In this document: piece by piece, positions 16,324 to 25,565 of the stretch
How the letters are laid out: the number at the start of each line of letters is the position of its first letter
How positions within the stretch are numbered: position 1 is the first letter of the stretch
Translations under genes and position numbers: made by a program
Notes under the pieces: generated by a model
Databases searched by the model: none
Told to the model about the DNA's origin: nothing
Seen by the model: the letters and a program-made list of their open reading frames with translations, nothing else
Assembly (NCBI GenBank): GCA_015231795.1
Contig: JADGAX010000004.1
Coordinates: forward strand, 152,001 to 216,000
Reading direction: 5' to 3'
Length of the DNA stretch: 64,000 nucleotides
Source: Alphaproteobacteria bacterium
GTDB taxonomy: Bacteria > Pseudomonadota > Alphaproteobacteria > Rhodospirillales > WMHbin7

Positions 16324-18470
16324 AGGGTTTTGATTTTCGCCTTGGGGTGGATTTCGCTTTGCGACATCACCACGGTCATGGGACGGAAGCGCTCGATGAT
16401 CGAGCGCACATAGGGCCTGATCATCGGACTGGTCAGCAGCACCGGCGTTTCGCCCTGCATGGCGAAACGCTCGAAATTCTGGCGCACCTTGGCGATGAAT
16501 TCCTGAAGCCTGGAAGGCGCCATCGACAATTGCTTTTCTTCGCCCGCGCCGATCAGGGACTCGGCGAAGGCCTGCTCCCATTCGGGGCTGAGCGTGACCA
16601 GCGGAATGAATCCCTGATCCGAAGTGTTCGAATCGCTGATCTGGCGGGCCAGGCGCGCGCGCACATGTTCGGTGATGGTCATGACGTTGCGGGTATGGCC
16701 GCAAGCCTCGGAAATGCCTTCCAGGATGGTGGGCAGATCGCGGATCGAGATGCGTTCGGTCAACAGGTTCTGCAAGGCGCGCTGGACGCCGCCCACCGTG
16801 ATCTGGCTGGGGATCAAGTCGCTGACCAGCTTCTGATGCTCCCTGTCCAACTCGTCCAGCAGCTTTTGCGTTTCGGCGAAGGACAGAAGCTCGCTCATAT
16901 TGTCCTTCACCACTTCGGTCAGATGGGTGGTGATCACGGTCGGCGGATCGACGACCGTATAGCCGCGGAACAAAGCCTCCTCGCGAGAGGTCAGGTCGAT
17001 CCAAAGCGCGGGCAGGCCGAAGGTGGGTTCGCGAGTCTTTTCGCCGGGGATGGTGATTTCCTCGCCCCTGGGGTCCATGACCAGCAACATGTCGGGACGC
17101 AGGTCGCCGCGGCCAGCCTCGACCTCCTTGACGTAAACGACATAGGCGTTGGCGGGCAGCTGCATATTGTCTTGGATGCGCACCGACGGCATGACGAAAC
17201 CCATGTCCGAGGCCAAGGCGCGGCGCAGGGCCTTGATTTGCTCGGTCAAGCGTTGGCCCTTGGGGCTGTTGATCAGCGACAGCAGCCCATAGCCAAGCTC
17301 CAGGCGAACCAGATCGATCTTGAGCGCCGACGAGATCGGTTCCTCGGCCACCGGCACTTCCTGTCTGGCCTGCGCCTCGGCGACCGCCTCTTCCTGTTCG
17401 GTCTTCACGCGCTGGGTTTGGTCGATCCGCCAAGCCAAGCCGCCGGTGACGCCGGCCAGAATGGCGAAGGGCAGGAAGGGCAGTCCCGGCATCAGGCCCA
17501 GGAAGGCGATCAGGAAGGAGCTGACGCCCAGCGCTTTGGGATAGCCGCCCAACTGGCGGGACAAGGCCTTGTCGGCGGTTTCGCTCAAACCCGCCTTGGA
17601 CACCAGAAGACCGGCCGAGGTGGAAACGATCAGCGCCGGAATCTGGCTGACCAAGCCATCGCCCACCGTCAATTGGGTATAGGTGTCAAGCGCCGTCATG
17701 AAGGGCAAGTTCATCTGCACGACGCCGATGAAGATGCCGCCCAGAACGTTGATGAAGGTGATCATCAACCCGGCCACGGCGTCGCCGCGCACGAATTTCG
17801 AGGCGCCATCCATGGCGCCGTAGAAGGAACTTTCCTCTTCCAGTTCCTTGCGCCGCTTCCTGGCCGTGTTCTCGTCGATCAGGCCCGACGACAGATCGGC
17901 GTCGATGGCCATCTGCTTGCCGGGCATGGCGTCTAAGGTGAATCGGGCGGCAACTTCGGCGATGCGGGTCGAGCCTTTGGTGATGACCACGAAATTGACG
18001 ATGACCAGGATGGCGAAGATCACGATTCCGATCACGAAATTGCCGCCCATCACGAAACCGGCAAAGGCCTCGACGACATGGCCAGCCGCATCGGTTCCTT
18101 CATGGCCCTTGGAGAGGATCAGGCGCGTGGTCGCCATGTTGAGCGCTAGGCGCAACATGGTGGCCAGCAGCAGCACGGTCGGGTATGAACTGAATTGCAA
18201 AGGTCGTTCGATGAAGATCGAGACCATCAAGATCAGCACGGCGAAGGTAATCGAAACGGCCAGCGCCAAATCCATCAGCCAGGGCGGCATGGGCAGGATC
18301 AGCATGACCAGAATCAGCACGACCGCCATGGCGAAGGCGATGTCGCCGCGGCGCATCGCCGCGGCAAAGCGGTTCATCGCCGGACCCCATGATCCCATGG
18401 TCACGCCTGCGCCGGCGCCAATGCCAGCGCCATCTTCCTCGGCAGCACCATCGATTGGCGCTTCGGCCAT
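16311..18470 (-). CDS. flhA: Flagellar export gate protein FlhA
   Basis: An integral-membrane component of the flagellar type III export gate, 719 residues, at the usual family length. The N-terminal half carries about eight hydrophobic spans starting around residue 40 and the FHIPEP-family segment YPTVLLLATMLRLALNMATTRLIL, plus the conserved cytoplasmic loop with EVAARFTLDAMPGKQMAIDADL. The soluble C-terminal half (SRL.. VRIQDNMQLPANAYVVYVKEVE, and a late PLVTLSPEWEQ) receives chaperone-substrate complexes. It starts 18 bp after flbD. Confidence 0.97.
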   Translation of the reverse strand: MAEAPIDGAAEEDGAGIGAGAGVTMGSWGPAMNRFAAAMRRGDIAFAMAVVLILVMLILPMPPWLMDLALAVSITFAVLILMVSIFIERPLQFSSYPTVLLLATMLRLALNMATTRLILSKGHEGTDAAGHVVEAFAGFVMGGNFVIGIVIFAILVIVNFVVITKGSTRIAEVAARFTLDAMPGKQMAIDADLSSGLIDENTARKRRKELEEESSFYGAMDGASKFVRGDAVAGLMITFINVLGGIFIGVVQMNLPFMTALDTYTQLTVGDGLVSQIPALIVSTSAGLLVSKAGLSETADKALSRQLGGYPKALGVSSFLIAFLGLMPGLPFLPFAILAGVTGGLAWRIDQTQRVKTEQEEAVAEAQARQEVPVAEEPISSALKIDLVRLELGYGLLSLINSPKGQRLTEQIKALRRALASDMGFVMPSVRIQDNMQLPANAYVVYVKEVEAGRGDLRPDMLLVMDPRGEEITIPGEKTREPTFGLPALWIDLTSREEALFRGYTVVDPPTVITTHLTEVVKDNMSELLSFAETQKLLDELDREHQKLVSDLIPSQITVGGVQRALQNLLTERISIRDLPTILEGISEACGHTRNVMTITEHVRARLARQISDSNTSDQGFIPLVTLSPEWEQAFAESLIGAGEEKQLSMAPSRLQEFIAKVRQNFERFAMQGETPVLLTSPMIRPYVRSIIERFRPMTVVMSQSEIHPKAKIKTLGQI

Positions 18471-18488
18471 TTAGGTCTCCTTCATTCC

Positions 18489-19835
18489 TTAAAGGCCAGC
18501 CCGCTCGCCCTCGCCGGGCGGCGGCACCTTGTAGCCTTCCTCGCCATACTGCTTCAGCTTGTTCCTGAGCGTGCGGATCGAGATGCCCAGGATATTGGCG
18601 GCGTGGGTGCGGTTGCCCAGGCAGTGATACAAGGTGTCGAGAATGAGGTCGCGCTCGACATCGGCAACCGTGCGCCCGATCAATCCCTGCGTCGTCTTGT
18701 CGGTAGCGACGGTCGCCTCGCCTTGCGATTGGCCGTCGCTATTGTTCAGCATGATCGCTTCGGGTCCGATCGTGCTGTTGGTGGCCAGCAGCACGGCGCG
18801 GTGCAGGGTATTTTCCAACTCGCGCACATTGCCCCGCCAGACATGGCGTTTCAGAAGATTGAGCGCCTCTTCGCTAAGGGGCCGCTCGGCGACGCTGTTG
18901 GCGGCGGCGTAGAACTTGGCGAAATGATGCGCCAGAATCTCGATGTCCTTGGGGCGCTCGCGCAAGGGCGGCAACAACAGCGTCATGACGTTGAGGCGAA
19001 AATACAGATCCTCGCGGAAGGTGCCCTTTTTGACTTCGTCTTGCAGCGCCCGGTTGGTGGTGGCGATGATGCGCACATCCACCTTGACCGGTTTCGATCC
19101 GCCCAAGCGATCGATCTCGCGCTCCTGGATGGCGCGCAGCAGCTTCGATTGCAGCCGCACGTCCATTTCGCTGATTTCATCGAGGAGCAAGGTGCCGCCT
19201 TGCGCTTCCTCGAACTTGCCCAGCCGTCTGGCGACAGCGCCGGTGAAAGCGCCCTTTTCATGGCCGAACAGTTCAGATTCCAGCAGCGTTTCGGGAATGG
19301 CGGCGCAATTGACCGCCACGAAGGGCTTGTCGGCGCGCTTGCTTTTTCTATGGATGTAACGCGCCATCAATTCCTTGCCGGTGCCGGACTCGCCGGTGAT
19401 CAAAATCGACGCGTCGGAAGGCGACACCTGATCGGCCAGTTTCAAGACTTGGGCCATCTTGGGATCGGCCGAGATCATGGCGTGGCTTTCCTCGGCCACG
19501 GCCGCCAGAACGGCGGCGATCAGTTCGGCGTCGGGCGGCAGCGGCACATATTCGCGAGCGCCCGCCCGGATGGCGCGCACGGCCGCCTGGGTGTCGGTCG
19601 AGGTGCCGCAGGCGACCACGGGAACGATGATGCGCTCGGCGGCCAGTTGATCGACCAGCCCCTTCACGTCCTGGCGGACATCGATCATCACCAGATCGGC
19701 GCCCTTGCCGGAGCGCAGAATCTCCAGCCCCGGCTCGATGTCGTCGGCATGCGTCACCTTGGCGCCGCGTCCGATGGCGATCTGGCTGGCGGCCCCGATC
19801 TGTCCACCCAAAGATCCGATGATGAGAAGGCGCAT
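18489..19835 (-). CDS. flbD: Sigma-54-dependent flagellar transcriptional activator FlbD
   Basis: A 448-residue NtrC-type activator of class III/IV flagellar genes. The N-terminal receiver-like domain keeps an Asp near residue 52 (LVMIDV). The AAA+ domain has Walker A GESGTGKE (148-155), the sigma-54-contacting loop GAFTGA (195-200), and Walker B LLLDEIS. A C-terminal Fis-type helix-turn-helix ends in NRTHAANILGISIRTLRNKLKQY. In Caulobacter, FlbD works with FliX; no fliX is in the window. It is embedded between fliN and flhA, so it is expressed with early structural genes. Confidence 0.94.
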   Translation of the reverse strand: MRLLIIGSLGGQIGAASQIAIGRGAKVTHADDIEPGLEILRSGKGADLVMIDVRQDVKGLVDQLAAERIIVPVVACGTSTDTQAAVRAIRAGAREYVPLPPDAELIAAVLAAVAEESHAMISADPKMAQVLKLADQVSPSDASILITGESGTGKELMARYIHRKSKRADKPFVAVNCAAIPETLLESELFGHEKGAFTGAVARRLGKFEEAQGGTLLLDEISEMDVRLQSKLLRAIQEREIDRLGGSKPVKVDVRIIATTNRALQDEVKKGTFREDLYFRLNVMTLLLPPLRERPKDIEILAHHFAKFYAAANSVAERPLSEEALNLLKRHVWRGNVRELENTLHRAVLLATNSTIGPEAIMLNNSDGQSQGEATVATDKTTQGLIGRTVADVERDLILDTLYHCLGNRTHAANILGISIRTLRNKLKQYGEEGYKVPPPGEGERAGL

Positions 19836-19858
19836 GGTAACCCCGTATCCTTGACAGC

Positions 19859-20185
19859 CTAGCTGCGATCCGCCTTGATGATTTCCGTCATGGTCACGCC
19901 GAGGCGGTCTTCCACGACCACCACTTCGCCGCGCGCCACCAGCCGGTTGTTGACGTAGATGTCGATGGCCTCGCCGACCTTGCGATCCAACTCCACCACG
20001 GCGCCGCGACCCAGCTTGAGAAGCTGATGCACCTGCATGGTGGCCTTGCCCAGCACGGCGGAAACCTGCACCGGAATGTCGTAGACGGCTTCAAGATCGC
20101 GCGACGAGCGCGGAATATCCGGCAGCTCGATATGTTCTTCCTCGGGATCGCCCCTCAGTTCGTTCAGTTCCAAATTGTCGGCCAT
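19859..20185 (-). CDS. fliN: Flagellar motor switch protein FliN
   Basis: A C-ring protein of 108 residues. The SpoA domain spans residues about 35-105 with IPVQVSAVLGKATMQVHQLLKLGRGAVVELDRKVGEAIDIYVNNRLVARGEVVVVEDRLGVTMTEII, a textbook FliN sequence in which NNRLVARGEVVV is diagnostic. It works with FliG and FliM in rotation switching and export docking. It lies 14 bp after fliH and 23 bp before flbD. No fliM is in this operon. Confidence 0.96.
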   Translation of the reverse strand: MADNLELNELRGDPEEEHIELPDIPRSSRDLEAVYDIPVQVSAVLGKATMQVHQLLKLGRGAVVELDRKVGEAIDIYVNNRLVARGEVVVVEDRLGVTMTEIIKADRS

Positions 20186-20199
20186 GACATCCTCCAGAT

Positions 20200-20916
20200 C
20201 TACTCTGCATCATCCGTTTGGGCTTCATCGCCCTCGGGCGCCAAATATCTTTCGACGACCGCATCCACTTCGGCCAGCAGGCGCTCGAAATCGCGCTCGG
20301 CGCCGCCATCGGCCCATTCAACCTTGCAATCGGTCGAGGCCAGCCCCGGCGCGCCGATCACCACCACGCGGCCTTCGAAGCCGCTTTCCGTGACCAGCCC
20401 GTCGATCTTGGCGCGCACGCCCTCCGTCAGTTCCTCGGCCACGCGCACGACGACGCGGGGTTCCTTGCCAAGGCGCATCAGGCAGTCGCGCAGCAGGCCT
20501 TCGATATCGCCCAGCCCTTCCCGTTTCGCCAATCCGGGGGCCAGTTTTCTAAGCAAGGCCTGAGCCACCTGGATGGAAGCCCGCTGATTGGCCTCGGCCG
20601 ACCTTTTTTCGGCGGCGAACAGGCCGGCCAGTTGCTCGGAAATCGCGCGCTCGGCGTTGCTTTCCAAAAAGGCCCGGCTTTCCTCGGCTTCGCGCAGGCC
20701 ATCCTCGCGCCCTTTCTGGTAGCTTTCCTCCCTGGCGAAATACAGCTCCTCTTCGGTAAACACGGGCGGCGGCGGCGGCTCGGGTTCGCTTGCCTCTTCG
20801 ACATCCTCGACCACGTTCTTCGGCTGCGGCTTGACCACCGGCTTGTCGAACGACAGATCGAACATGAATTTGCGCACCTGCGCCATTCCGGCTTCTTTCC
20901 CAGTTTGTACGGGCAT
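20200..20916 (-). CDS. fliH: FliH-like flagellar export ATPase regulator
   Basis: A 238-residue FliH-type stator/regulator of the FliI export ATPase, assigned by weak sequence features and strong context between fliG and fliN. The middle part from about residue 60 (EELYFAREESYQKGREDGLREAEE) is a charged, helical segment with small-residue repeats typical of FliH. The C-terminus resembles V-ATPase subunit E-like folds. The start chosen shares one base with the fliG stop (TAATG). An internal ATG 30 bp on (MAQVRKFMFD) has a better GGGAAAGAAG-type ribosome site and may be the true start. Confidence 0.85.
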   Translation of the reverse strand: MPVQTGKEAGMAQVRKFMFDLSFDKPVVKPQPKNVVEDVEEASEPEPPPPPVFTEEELYFAREESYQKGREDGLREAEESRAFLESNAERAISEQLAGLFAAEKRSAEANQRASIQVAQALLRKLAPGLAKREGLGDIEGLLRDCLMRLGKEPRVVVRVAEELTEGVRAKIDGLVTESGFEGRVVVIGAPGLASTDCKVEWADGGAERDFERLLAEVDAVVERYLAPEGDEAQTDDAE

Positions 20917-21935
20917 TAGTATACCAATTCGTCTTCGGCGCCGCCCTCGGAAATGACGATCTGGCCGCTGGCCGAAAGGTCTTTGGCCACCATCACGATG
21001 GCGGTCTGCGCCTCGTCGACGTCCTTCAGGCGCACGGGGCCAAGCGCTTCCATGTCTTCCTTCAGCATCTTGCCCAGGCGCTCGGACATGTTCTTGAAGA
21101 AGAGTTCCTTGACAGCGTCCGAGCCGCCCTTGAGCGCCAGCGCCAGTTTTTCCTTCTCGACGTTGCGCAGCAGGATCTGAATGCCCGAGGAATCGACGCG
21201 GGTAAGATCCTCGAAGGTGAACATGAGCTGCTTGATGCGCTCGGCCGATTCGCGGTTGCGTTCCTCCAGGGCCGACATGAAACGCGCCTCGGTGTTGCGG
21301 TCGAGGTTGTTGAAGATTTCCGCCATCACCTCGTGCGAGTCGCGCCTGGCGGTGCGGGCCAGATTGCTCATGAACTCCGTTCGCAGCGTCTTTTCAACGC
21401 CGTCCAGCACTTCCTTTTGCACAGCTTCCATGCGCAGCATGCGCATTACCACTTCCATGGCGAAATTCTCGGGCAGTAGCGACAAGACGCGGGCGCCATG
21501 GTCGGATTTGATCTTGCTCATCACCACCGCGACGGTCTGCGGATACTCGTTCTTCAGATAGTTGGCCAACACCTGTTCGTTCACATTGCCCAGCTTGTCC
21601 CACATGGTGCGGCCCGCCGGGCCGCGAATTTCTTCCATGATCAGGTCGACGCGGTCCTTGGGCAGGCCCTTCATCAGCAGGCGCTCGGTGCTTTCGAACG
21701 AGCCTACCAGCGAACCGGTCGAGGCCAGCTGGTCGGCGAATTCGATGAACAAGCGCTCGACCAAGGTGGCGTTGACCGAACCCAGATTGGCCATCACCTG
21801 CGAGAGTTCCTTGATTTCCTCGTCGTCCATGATCGAGAACAATCTCGAGGAATGCTGTTCGCCGATGGCCAGCATGAAGATGGCGGCCTTCTGCTGCCCG
21901 GTCAAAGTGCGAAAGTCTTCCTTGATGCGCGCCAC
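20916..21935 (-). CDS. fliG: Flagellar motor switch protein FliG
   Basis: The 339-residue torque-generating C-ring protein. Opening [37 protein letters not shown] matches the FliG N domain that binds FliF. The C-terminal domain has [33 protein letters not shown], containing the charged residues that interact with MotA. It begins 18 bp after fliF and shares one base with fliH. Confidence 0.97.
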   Translation of the reverse strand: MARIKEDFRTLTGQQKAAIFMLAIGEQHSSRLFSIMDDEEIKELSQVMANLGSVNATLVERLFIEFADQLASTGSLVGSFESTERLLMKGLPKDRVDLIMEEIRGPAGRTMWDKLGNVNEQVLANYLKNEYPQTVAVVMSKIKSDHGARVLSLLPENFAMEVVMRMLRMEAVQKEVLDGVEKTLRTEFMSNLARTARRDSHEVMAEIFNNLDRNTEARFMSALEERNRESAERIKQLMFTFEDLTRVDSSGIQILLRNVEKEKLALALKGGSDAVKELFFKNMSERLGKMLKEDMEALGPVRLKDVDEAQTAIVMVAKDLSASGQIVISEGGAEDELVY

Positions 21936-21953
21936 GACCTAGCTCTCCCCGGC

Positions 21954-23597
21954 CTATGCTTCCTGATACATCCAATTGCGGATGATCGACAGCGCCTCTT
22001 CCGGATGCTTCTCGATGATCTCGCCGATTTTCTTGATCGACGACGCCTTGACCCGGCCTTCGACCTTGTCGATGTCGATAAGCTCGTCCAGGGATTCCAT
22101 CTCTTCTTCCATCGGCACGCCGGGCGCTGGCGGCATGCCCGGACCCGACAGGGCGGGCGACATGCCCGGCTCGGCCAAGAGCTTGCGCCCGGCCTCGCCC
22201 GCCGCCGCCGGCATGGTCTCGAAGGCCCTGGTGACCAGCGGGCGAACCACCAGCAAGATGACCAGGATCGCCACCACGCTCAAGACCAGAATTTCGGCCA
22301 TGCGCATGATCTGCGCCTGCTCGAAGCCGAAGATCAAATCAAGCGGCTTGTCGACTTCCGCATCGCCCTCGGCGAAGCGCATGTTCACGACATCGACTTG
22401 ATCGCCACGCTTGTCGTCGAAGCCGATGGCCGAGCGGACCAGGGTTGCGATCTGGTCCATCTCTTCTTGCTTGCGGGTTTCGTAGGCGCGCTGATCGCCA
22501 TCCTTATTATAGACGCCATCCACCAGAACGGCCACGGAAAGACGCTTCACCACGCCGGTTTCGCGCACCTGCTTGGTGACCTTCTTCGAGATTTCGTAAT
22601 TCACCAGCTCGTCGTTTCTGGCTTCCTTATTCTGATTCTTGGTAGCACCCGCGATGTTGGCGTTGGTGTCGGGCAGGTTCTGACCCACCGTCACCGGCAT
22701 GGATTCCTGATCTTGGGCCTGAACATCCTCGGTAATGGTGCGGGTCGAGCGCACGACCTGCGATTCCGGATCGTATTTCTCTTCGTTCACCACCAGTTGG
22801 TCGAAGTCGATATCGGCCCGGACTTCGGCCCGGACTTTTCCGAATCCGACCGTCTTTTCAAGCAGATCCTCGATCTGGCGGGCCAAACGCTGCTCGTAGG
22901 AAATGCGCATTTCCTCGGCATTGCGGTTCATCAACTGCTTGTCGTCCTCGAAGCCCCTGGCCAGCAGCGTGCCCTTGTCGTCGACGATCGAAATCTTTGT
23001 CGGCTGCAAGCGCGGCACGGCGGCCGCCACCAAATGCTGGATCGACGACACCTGCTGGGCGTTCAGGCGCCCGCCGCCATTCATTTTCAAGATGATCGAG
23101 GCGGAGGGTTCTTGCACCTCGCGCGAGAACATTTCGCGTCTCGGCATGACCAGATGCACCCTGGCCGTCTTGACGTTGCCGACCGTCTTGATCGAGCGGG
23201 CCAATTCGCCTTCCAACGCCCTGACCAAATTCAGGTTTTGCATGAAGCTGGTCGATCCCAGAGGATCGGATTTGTCGAAAATCTCATAACCTACCGAGCC
23301 GCCCGAGGAAGGCAGCGCCTGCTCGGCCAATTGCATGCGCAGCTTGCCCACCTGATCGGCGGGCACGAAGATCTGATTGCCGTTGCGGACTTCATAGGGA
23401 ATCTTCAGCCCATCGAGACGCTGGGCGACATGTCCGGCGTCTGACGCCTCCAAATCGCCGTACAGCAGCTCCATCGGCGCGGAACTGACGCGGGCCGCGA
23501 TGAAGATGATGAATCCGATCATGCCGATGGCCACGCCGACCATGGCGGCCAGACGGGCGGGTCCCAGATTGCGCAGCGATTGTAGAAAGGCGTTCAC
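21954..23597 (-). CDS. fliF: Flagellar MS-ring protein FliF
   Basis: The 547-residue M-ring protein that nucleates the basal body in the inner membrane. A first transmembrane segment lies near residues 19-38 (MVGVAIGMIGFIIFIAARV), followed by the YscJ/FliF ring-building motif domains (LYGDLEASDAGHVAQRLDGLKIPYEV) and PSSGGSVGYEIFDKSDPLGSTSF. A second membrane span occurs near 435 (EILVLSVVAILVILLVVRPLV), then the FliG-binding C-terminal tail. It is the first structural gene of the operon. Confidence 0.97.
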   Translation of the reverse strand: MNAFLQSLRNLGPARLAAMVGVAIGMIGFIIFIAARVSSAPMELLYGDLEASDAGHVAQRLDGLKIPYEVRNGNQIFVPADQVGKLRMQLAEQALPSSGGSVGYEIFDKSDPLGSTSFMQNLNLVRALEGELARSIKTVGNVKTARVHLVMPRREMFSREVQEPSASIILKMNGGGRLNAQQVSSIQHLVAAAVPRLQPTKISIVDDKGTLLARGFEDDKQLMNRNAEEMRISYEQRLARQIEDLLEKTVGFGKVRAEVRADIDFDQLVVNEEKYDPESQVVRSTRTITEDVQAQDQESMPVTVGQNLPDTNANIAGATKNQNKEARNDELVNYEISKKVTKQVRETGVVKRLSVAVLVDGVYNKDGDQRAYETRKQEEMDQIATLVRSAIGFDDKRGDQVDVVNMRFAEGDAEVDKPLDLIFGFEQAQIMRMAEILVLSVVAILVILLVVRPLVTRAFETMPAAAGEAGRKLLAEPGMSPALSGPGMPPAPGVPMEEEMESLDELIDIDKVEGRVKASSIKKIGEIIEKHPEEALSIIRNWMYQEA

Positions 23598-23630
23598 GGC
23601 AGGCCTCGATCAAGAACGTCGCAACGGCTT

Positions 23631-23650
23631 GCCCCTTGTCATCAAGGGGC
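23631..23650. other. Stem-loop in the fliF leader
   Basis: GCCCCTTG and CAAGGGGC form a perfect 8-bp stem with a four-base loop, about 35 bp upstream of the fliF start. No U-run follows on the fliF strand. It may act in the leader RNA or end transcripts from the small upstream gene. Confidence 0.4.
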
Positions 23651-23761
23651 TTTCCTAGCTTCGAGTCTGCTCCAACCGCGTGAAAAAGAGGTTAACGCCC
23701 GGCAATTTTTGCCGAGAACTGGGAAATTTTTTCCGCCCAGCTTCAAAGAGGGATCTGTGGC

Positions 23762-23968
23762 TTACGCCTCCTGCGAGGCCGCCAACATCGCCTTCCAAAC
23801 CCGCCCGGCCCGATCGGGCGAAATGTCGCCCGCCAGCACTGCCGCCGCCAGCATGTTGTTGCTAGGCAGCCTGGGTACGAAGGCCAGATTTTCCTGGCCC
23901 AGCTTTTCAACCAAGTCCAGAGCCGCCTCCAGGCGCGCCCCTTCGCGAAATTGCATCGATTCAGCCAT
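23762..23968 (-). CDS. Small conserved-looking hypothetical protein upstream of fliF (68 aa)
   Basis: A 68-codon frame on the fliF strand, product MAESMQFREG... ending MLAASQEA. It is mostly helical and contains no signal peptide or membrane span. An AGGAAAAGGA-like stretch lies ahead of the ATG. The position ahead of the flagellar operon suggests a link to it, but 164 bp and a stem-loop separate it from fliF. No family is recognised. Confidence 0.5.
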   Translation of the reverse strand: MAESMQFREGARLEAALDLVEKLGQENLAFVPRLPSNNMLAAAVLAGDISPDRAGRVWKAMLAASQEA

Positions 23969-24148
23969 GACCCGCTATCCTTTTCCTAACTTCGCGGCTT
24001 TTGCCGCTTTTGGTCGCTTTCATCTGATATGGGTCTCGCATCGGTCATCCACCAGACCGGCCAAAAGTTATACACAGAATATTTGCCCTACCCGCCCGGT
24101 TGCCGCAAAAATATGGCGATCCGGCGCAACTTCGGTTAGCTTCCGGCC

Positions 24149-24499
24149 ATGACCGGGAAACGCATCTATCATTTGTGCCGTCAGGCGGATTGGCTTTTGG
24201 CCGCCGCCAAGGGGGTCTATGAAGGTTCGGACCAGGACAGGTCGGACGGGTTCCTGCATTTTTCCACCAGCGATCAGATCGAGGAAAGTGCGGCCCGCCA
24301 CCGCGCGGGCGAGGCCGATCTGTTGATGCTGGTCGCCGATTCCGCCTTGTTGGGCGAGGCACTGCGCTGGGAGGCCTCATCTTCTGGCGAGCTTTACCCT
24401 CATCTTTACGCAGCCCTGCCCCTTTCCGCCGTTCTTGAAGTGGTGCCGCTTTCCCTGGGTCCCACGGGCGAGCACGAATTCCCCCTGCTGACGGACTGA
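24149..24499 (+). CDS. DUF952 family protein
   Basis: A 116-residue cytoplasmic protein of the DUF952 family. The start (RIYHLCRQADWLLAAAKGVYEGSDQDRSDGFLHFSTSDQ) has the family's conserved H-L-C/A and DGFIHxS motif, and the segment LRWEASSSGELYPHLYAALPLSAV is also typical. DUF952 resembles ADP-ribosyl-transferase/glutathione-S-transferase-like small folds, but no activity is established. It sits 4 bp before pyrD on the same strand and is divergent from the flagellar operon. Confidence 0.85.
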   Translation: MTGKRIYHLCRQADWLLAAAKGVYEGSDQDRSDGFLHFSTSDQIEESAARHRAGEADLLMLVADSALLGEALRWEASSSGELYPHLYAALPLSAVLEVVPLSLGPTGEHEFPLLTD

Positions 24500-24503
24500 T
24501 CCC

Positions 24504-25565
24504 TTGTTTGACATTTATCCGCTGCTTTGGCCGTTTCTGAAGCGCCTCGACCCCGAGGAAGCGCATCTGCTGGCCTTAAGGACCCTGTCTTCCGGCCTGT
24601 TTCCCAAGCTGGCGCACCCCGACCCCCAGATGCTGGGTCAGGACCTGTGGGGATTGCATTTCCCCAATCCGGTCGGTTTGGCGGCGGGGTTCGACAAAAA
24701 CGCCGAAGTGCCTGACGCGCTATTGAATCTGGGCTTCGGCTTCGTCGAGATCGGCACCGTGACCCCCCAGCCCCAGGCAGGCAATCCGCGCCCCCGCCTG
24801 TTCAGGCTGGCCGAGGACGAGGCCATCATCAACCGCATGGGCTTCAACAATGACGGAGCCATCGCCGTGCGGGGCAGACTGGCCCGCCACAAAAGCAGGC
24901 CCGGCATCATCGGCGTCAATATCGGCAAGAACAAGACCACCGAGGACGCCGCCGCCGACTATGAAAAAGGCGCCGTTCTGCTGGCGCCCATGGCCAGCTA
25001 TCTGGTGGTCAACATCTCGTCTCCCAATACGCCCGGCCTTCGCGCCCTGCAGGGCCGCGATGCGCTGTCGGCCCTATTGGGTCGCACCAAGGCGGCGCTG
25101 AAAACCGCCGTTCCCGAAAATTCGCCGCCCCTGCTGGTCAAAGTGGCCCCGGATTTGGAAAGCCAGGACCGCAAGGATATCGCCGACGTCGTTCTGGCCA
25201 ACGGCATCGACGGGCTGATCGTCTCCAACACCACCATCGCAAGGCCCGCCAGCCTGCGCTCGACACAGCGAGAAGAAACGGGCGGCCTTAGCGGCAAGCC
25301 TTTGTTCGCTCCCTCCACCGAGGTGCTGGCCGATTTTTACCGTCTGACCAAAGGCGCCATTCCCTTGATCGGCGCTGGCGGCATCACCTCGGGCGCCGAC
25401 GCCTACGCCAAAATTCGCGCCGGCGCCTCGCTGGTTCAGGTCTATTCGGCCCTGGTCTATAAGGGGCCGGGGCTGGTTGAGCGCATCAAGGGCGAGCTTT
25501 ATCATCTATTGCGCCGCGACGGATTCACGCAACTTGGTCAGGCGATCGGGGCGGACCATCGATGA
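24504..25565 (+). CDS. pyrD: Dihydroorotate dehydrogenase (quinone), class 2
   Basis: A membrane-associated FMN enzyme oxidising dihydroorotate to orotate with quinone in pyrimidine synthesis. At 353 residues with an N-terminal amphipathic extension (FDIYPLLWPFLKRLDPEEAHLLALRTL) it is class 2. NPVGLAAGFDKNAE, FVEIGTVTPQPQAGNPRPRLFRL and NISSPNTPGLR (catalytic serine) are all present, as are VKVAPD and IGAGGI. The start is a TTG, 4 bp after the DUF952 gene. It overlaps the HAD gene by 4 bp. Confidence 0.96.
   Translation: MFDIYPLLWPFLKRLDPEEAHLLALRTLSSGLFPKLAHPDPQMLGQDLWGLHFPNPVGLAAGFDKNAEVPDALLNLGFGFVEIGTVTPQPQAGNPRPRLFRLAEDEAIINRMGFNNDGAIAVRGRLARHKSRPGIIGVNIGKNKTTEDAAADYEKGAVLLAPMASYLVVNISSPNTPGLRALQGRDALSALLGRTKAALKTAVPENSPPLLVKVAPDLESQDRKDIADVVLANGIDGLIVSNTTIARPASLRSTQREETGGLSGKPLFAPSTEVLADFYRLTKGAIPLIGAGGITSGADAYAKIRAGASLVQVYSALVYKGPGLVERIKGELYHLLRRDGFTQLGQAIGADHR

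Noticed and set aside
23994-24011. GCGGC-TTTT-GCCGC-TTTT structure between the small pre-fliF gene and DUF952
   Set aside because: It looks like a weak terminator on the plus strand, but no plus-strand gene ends there.
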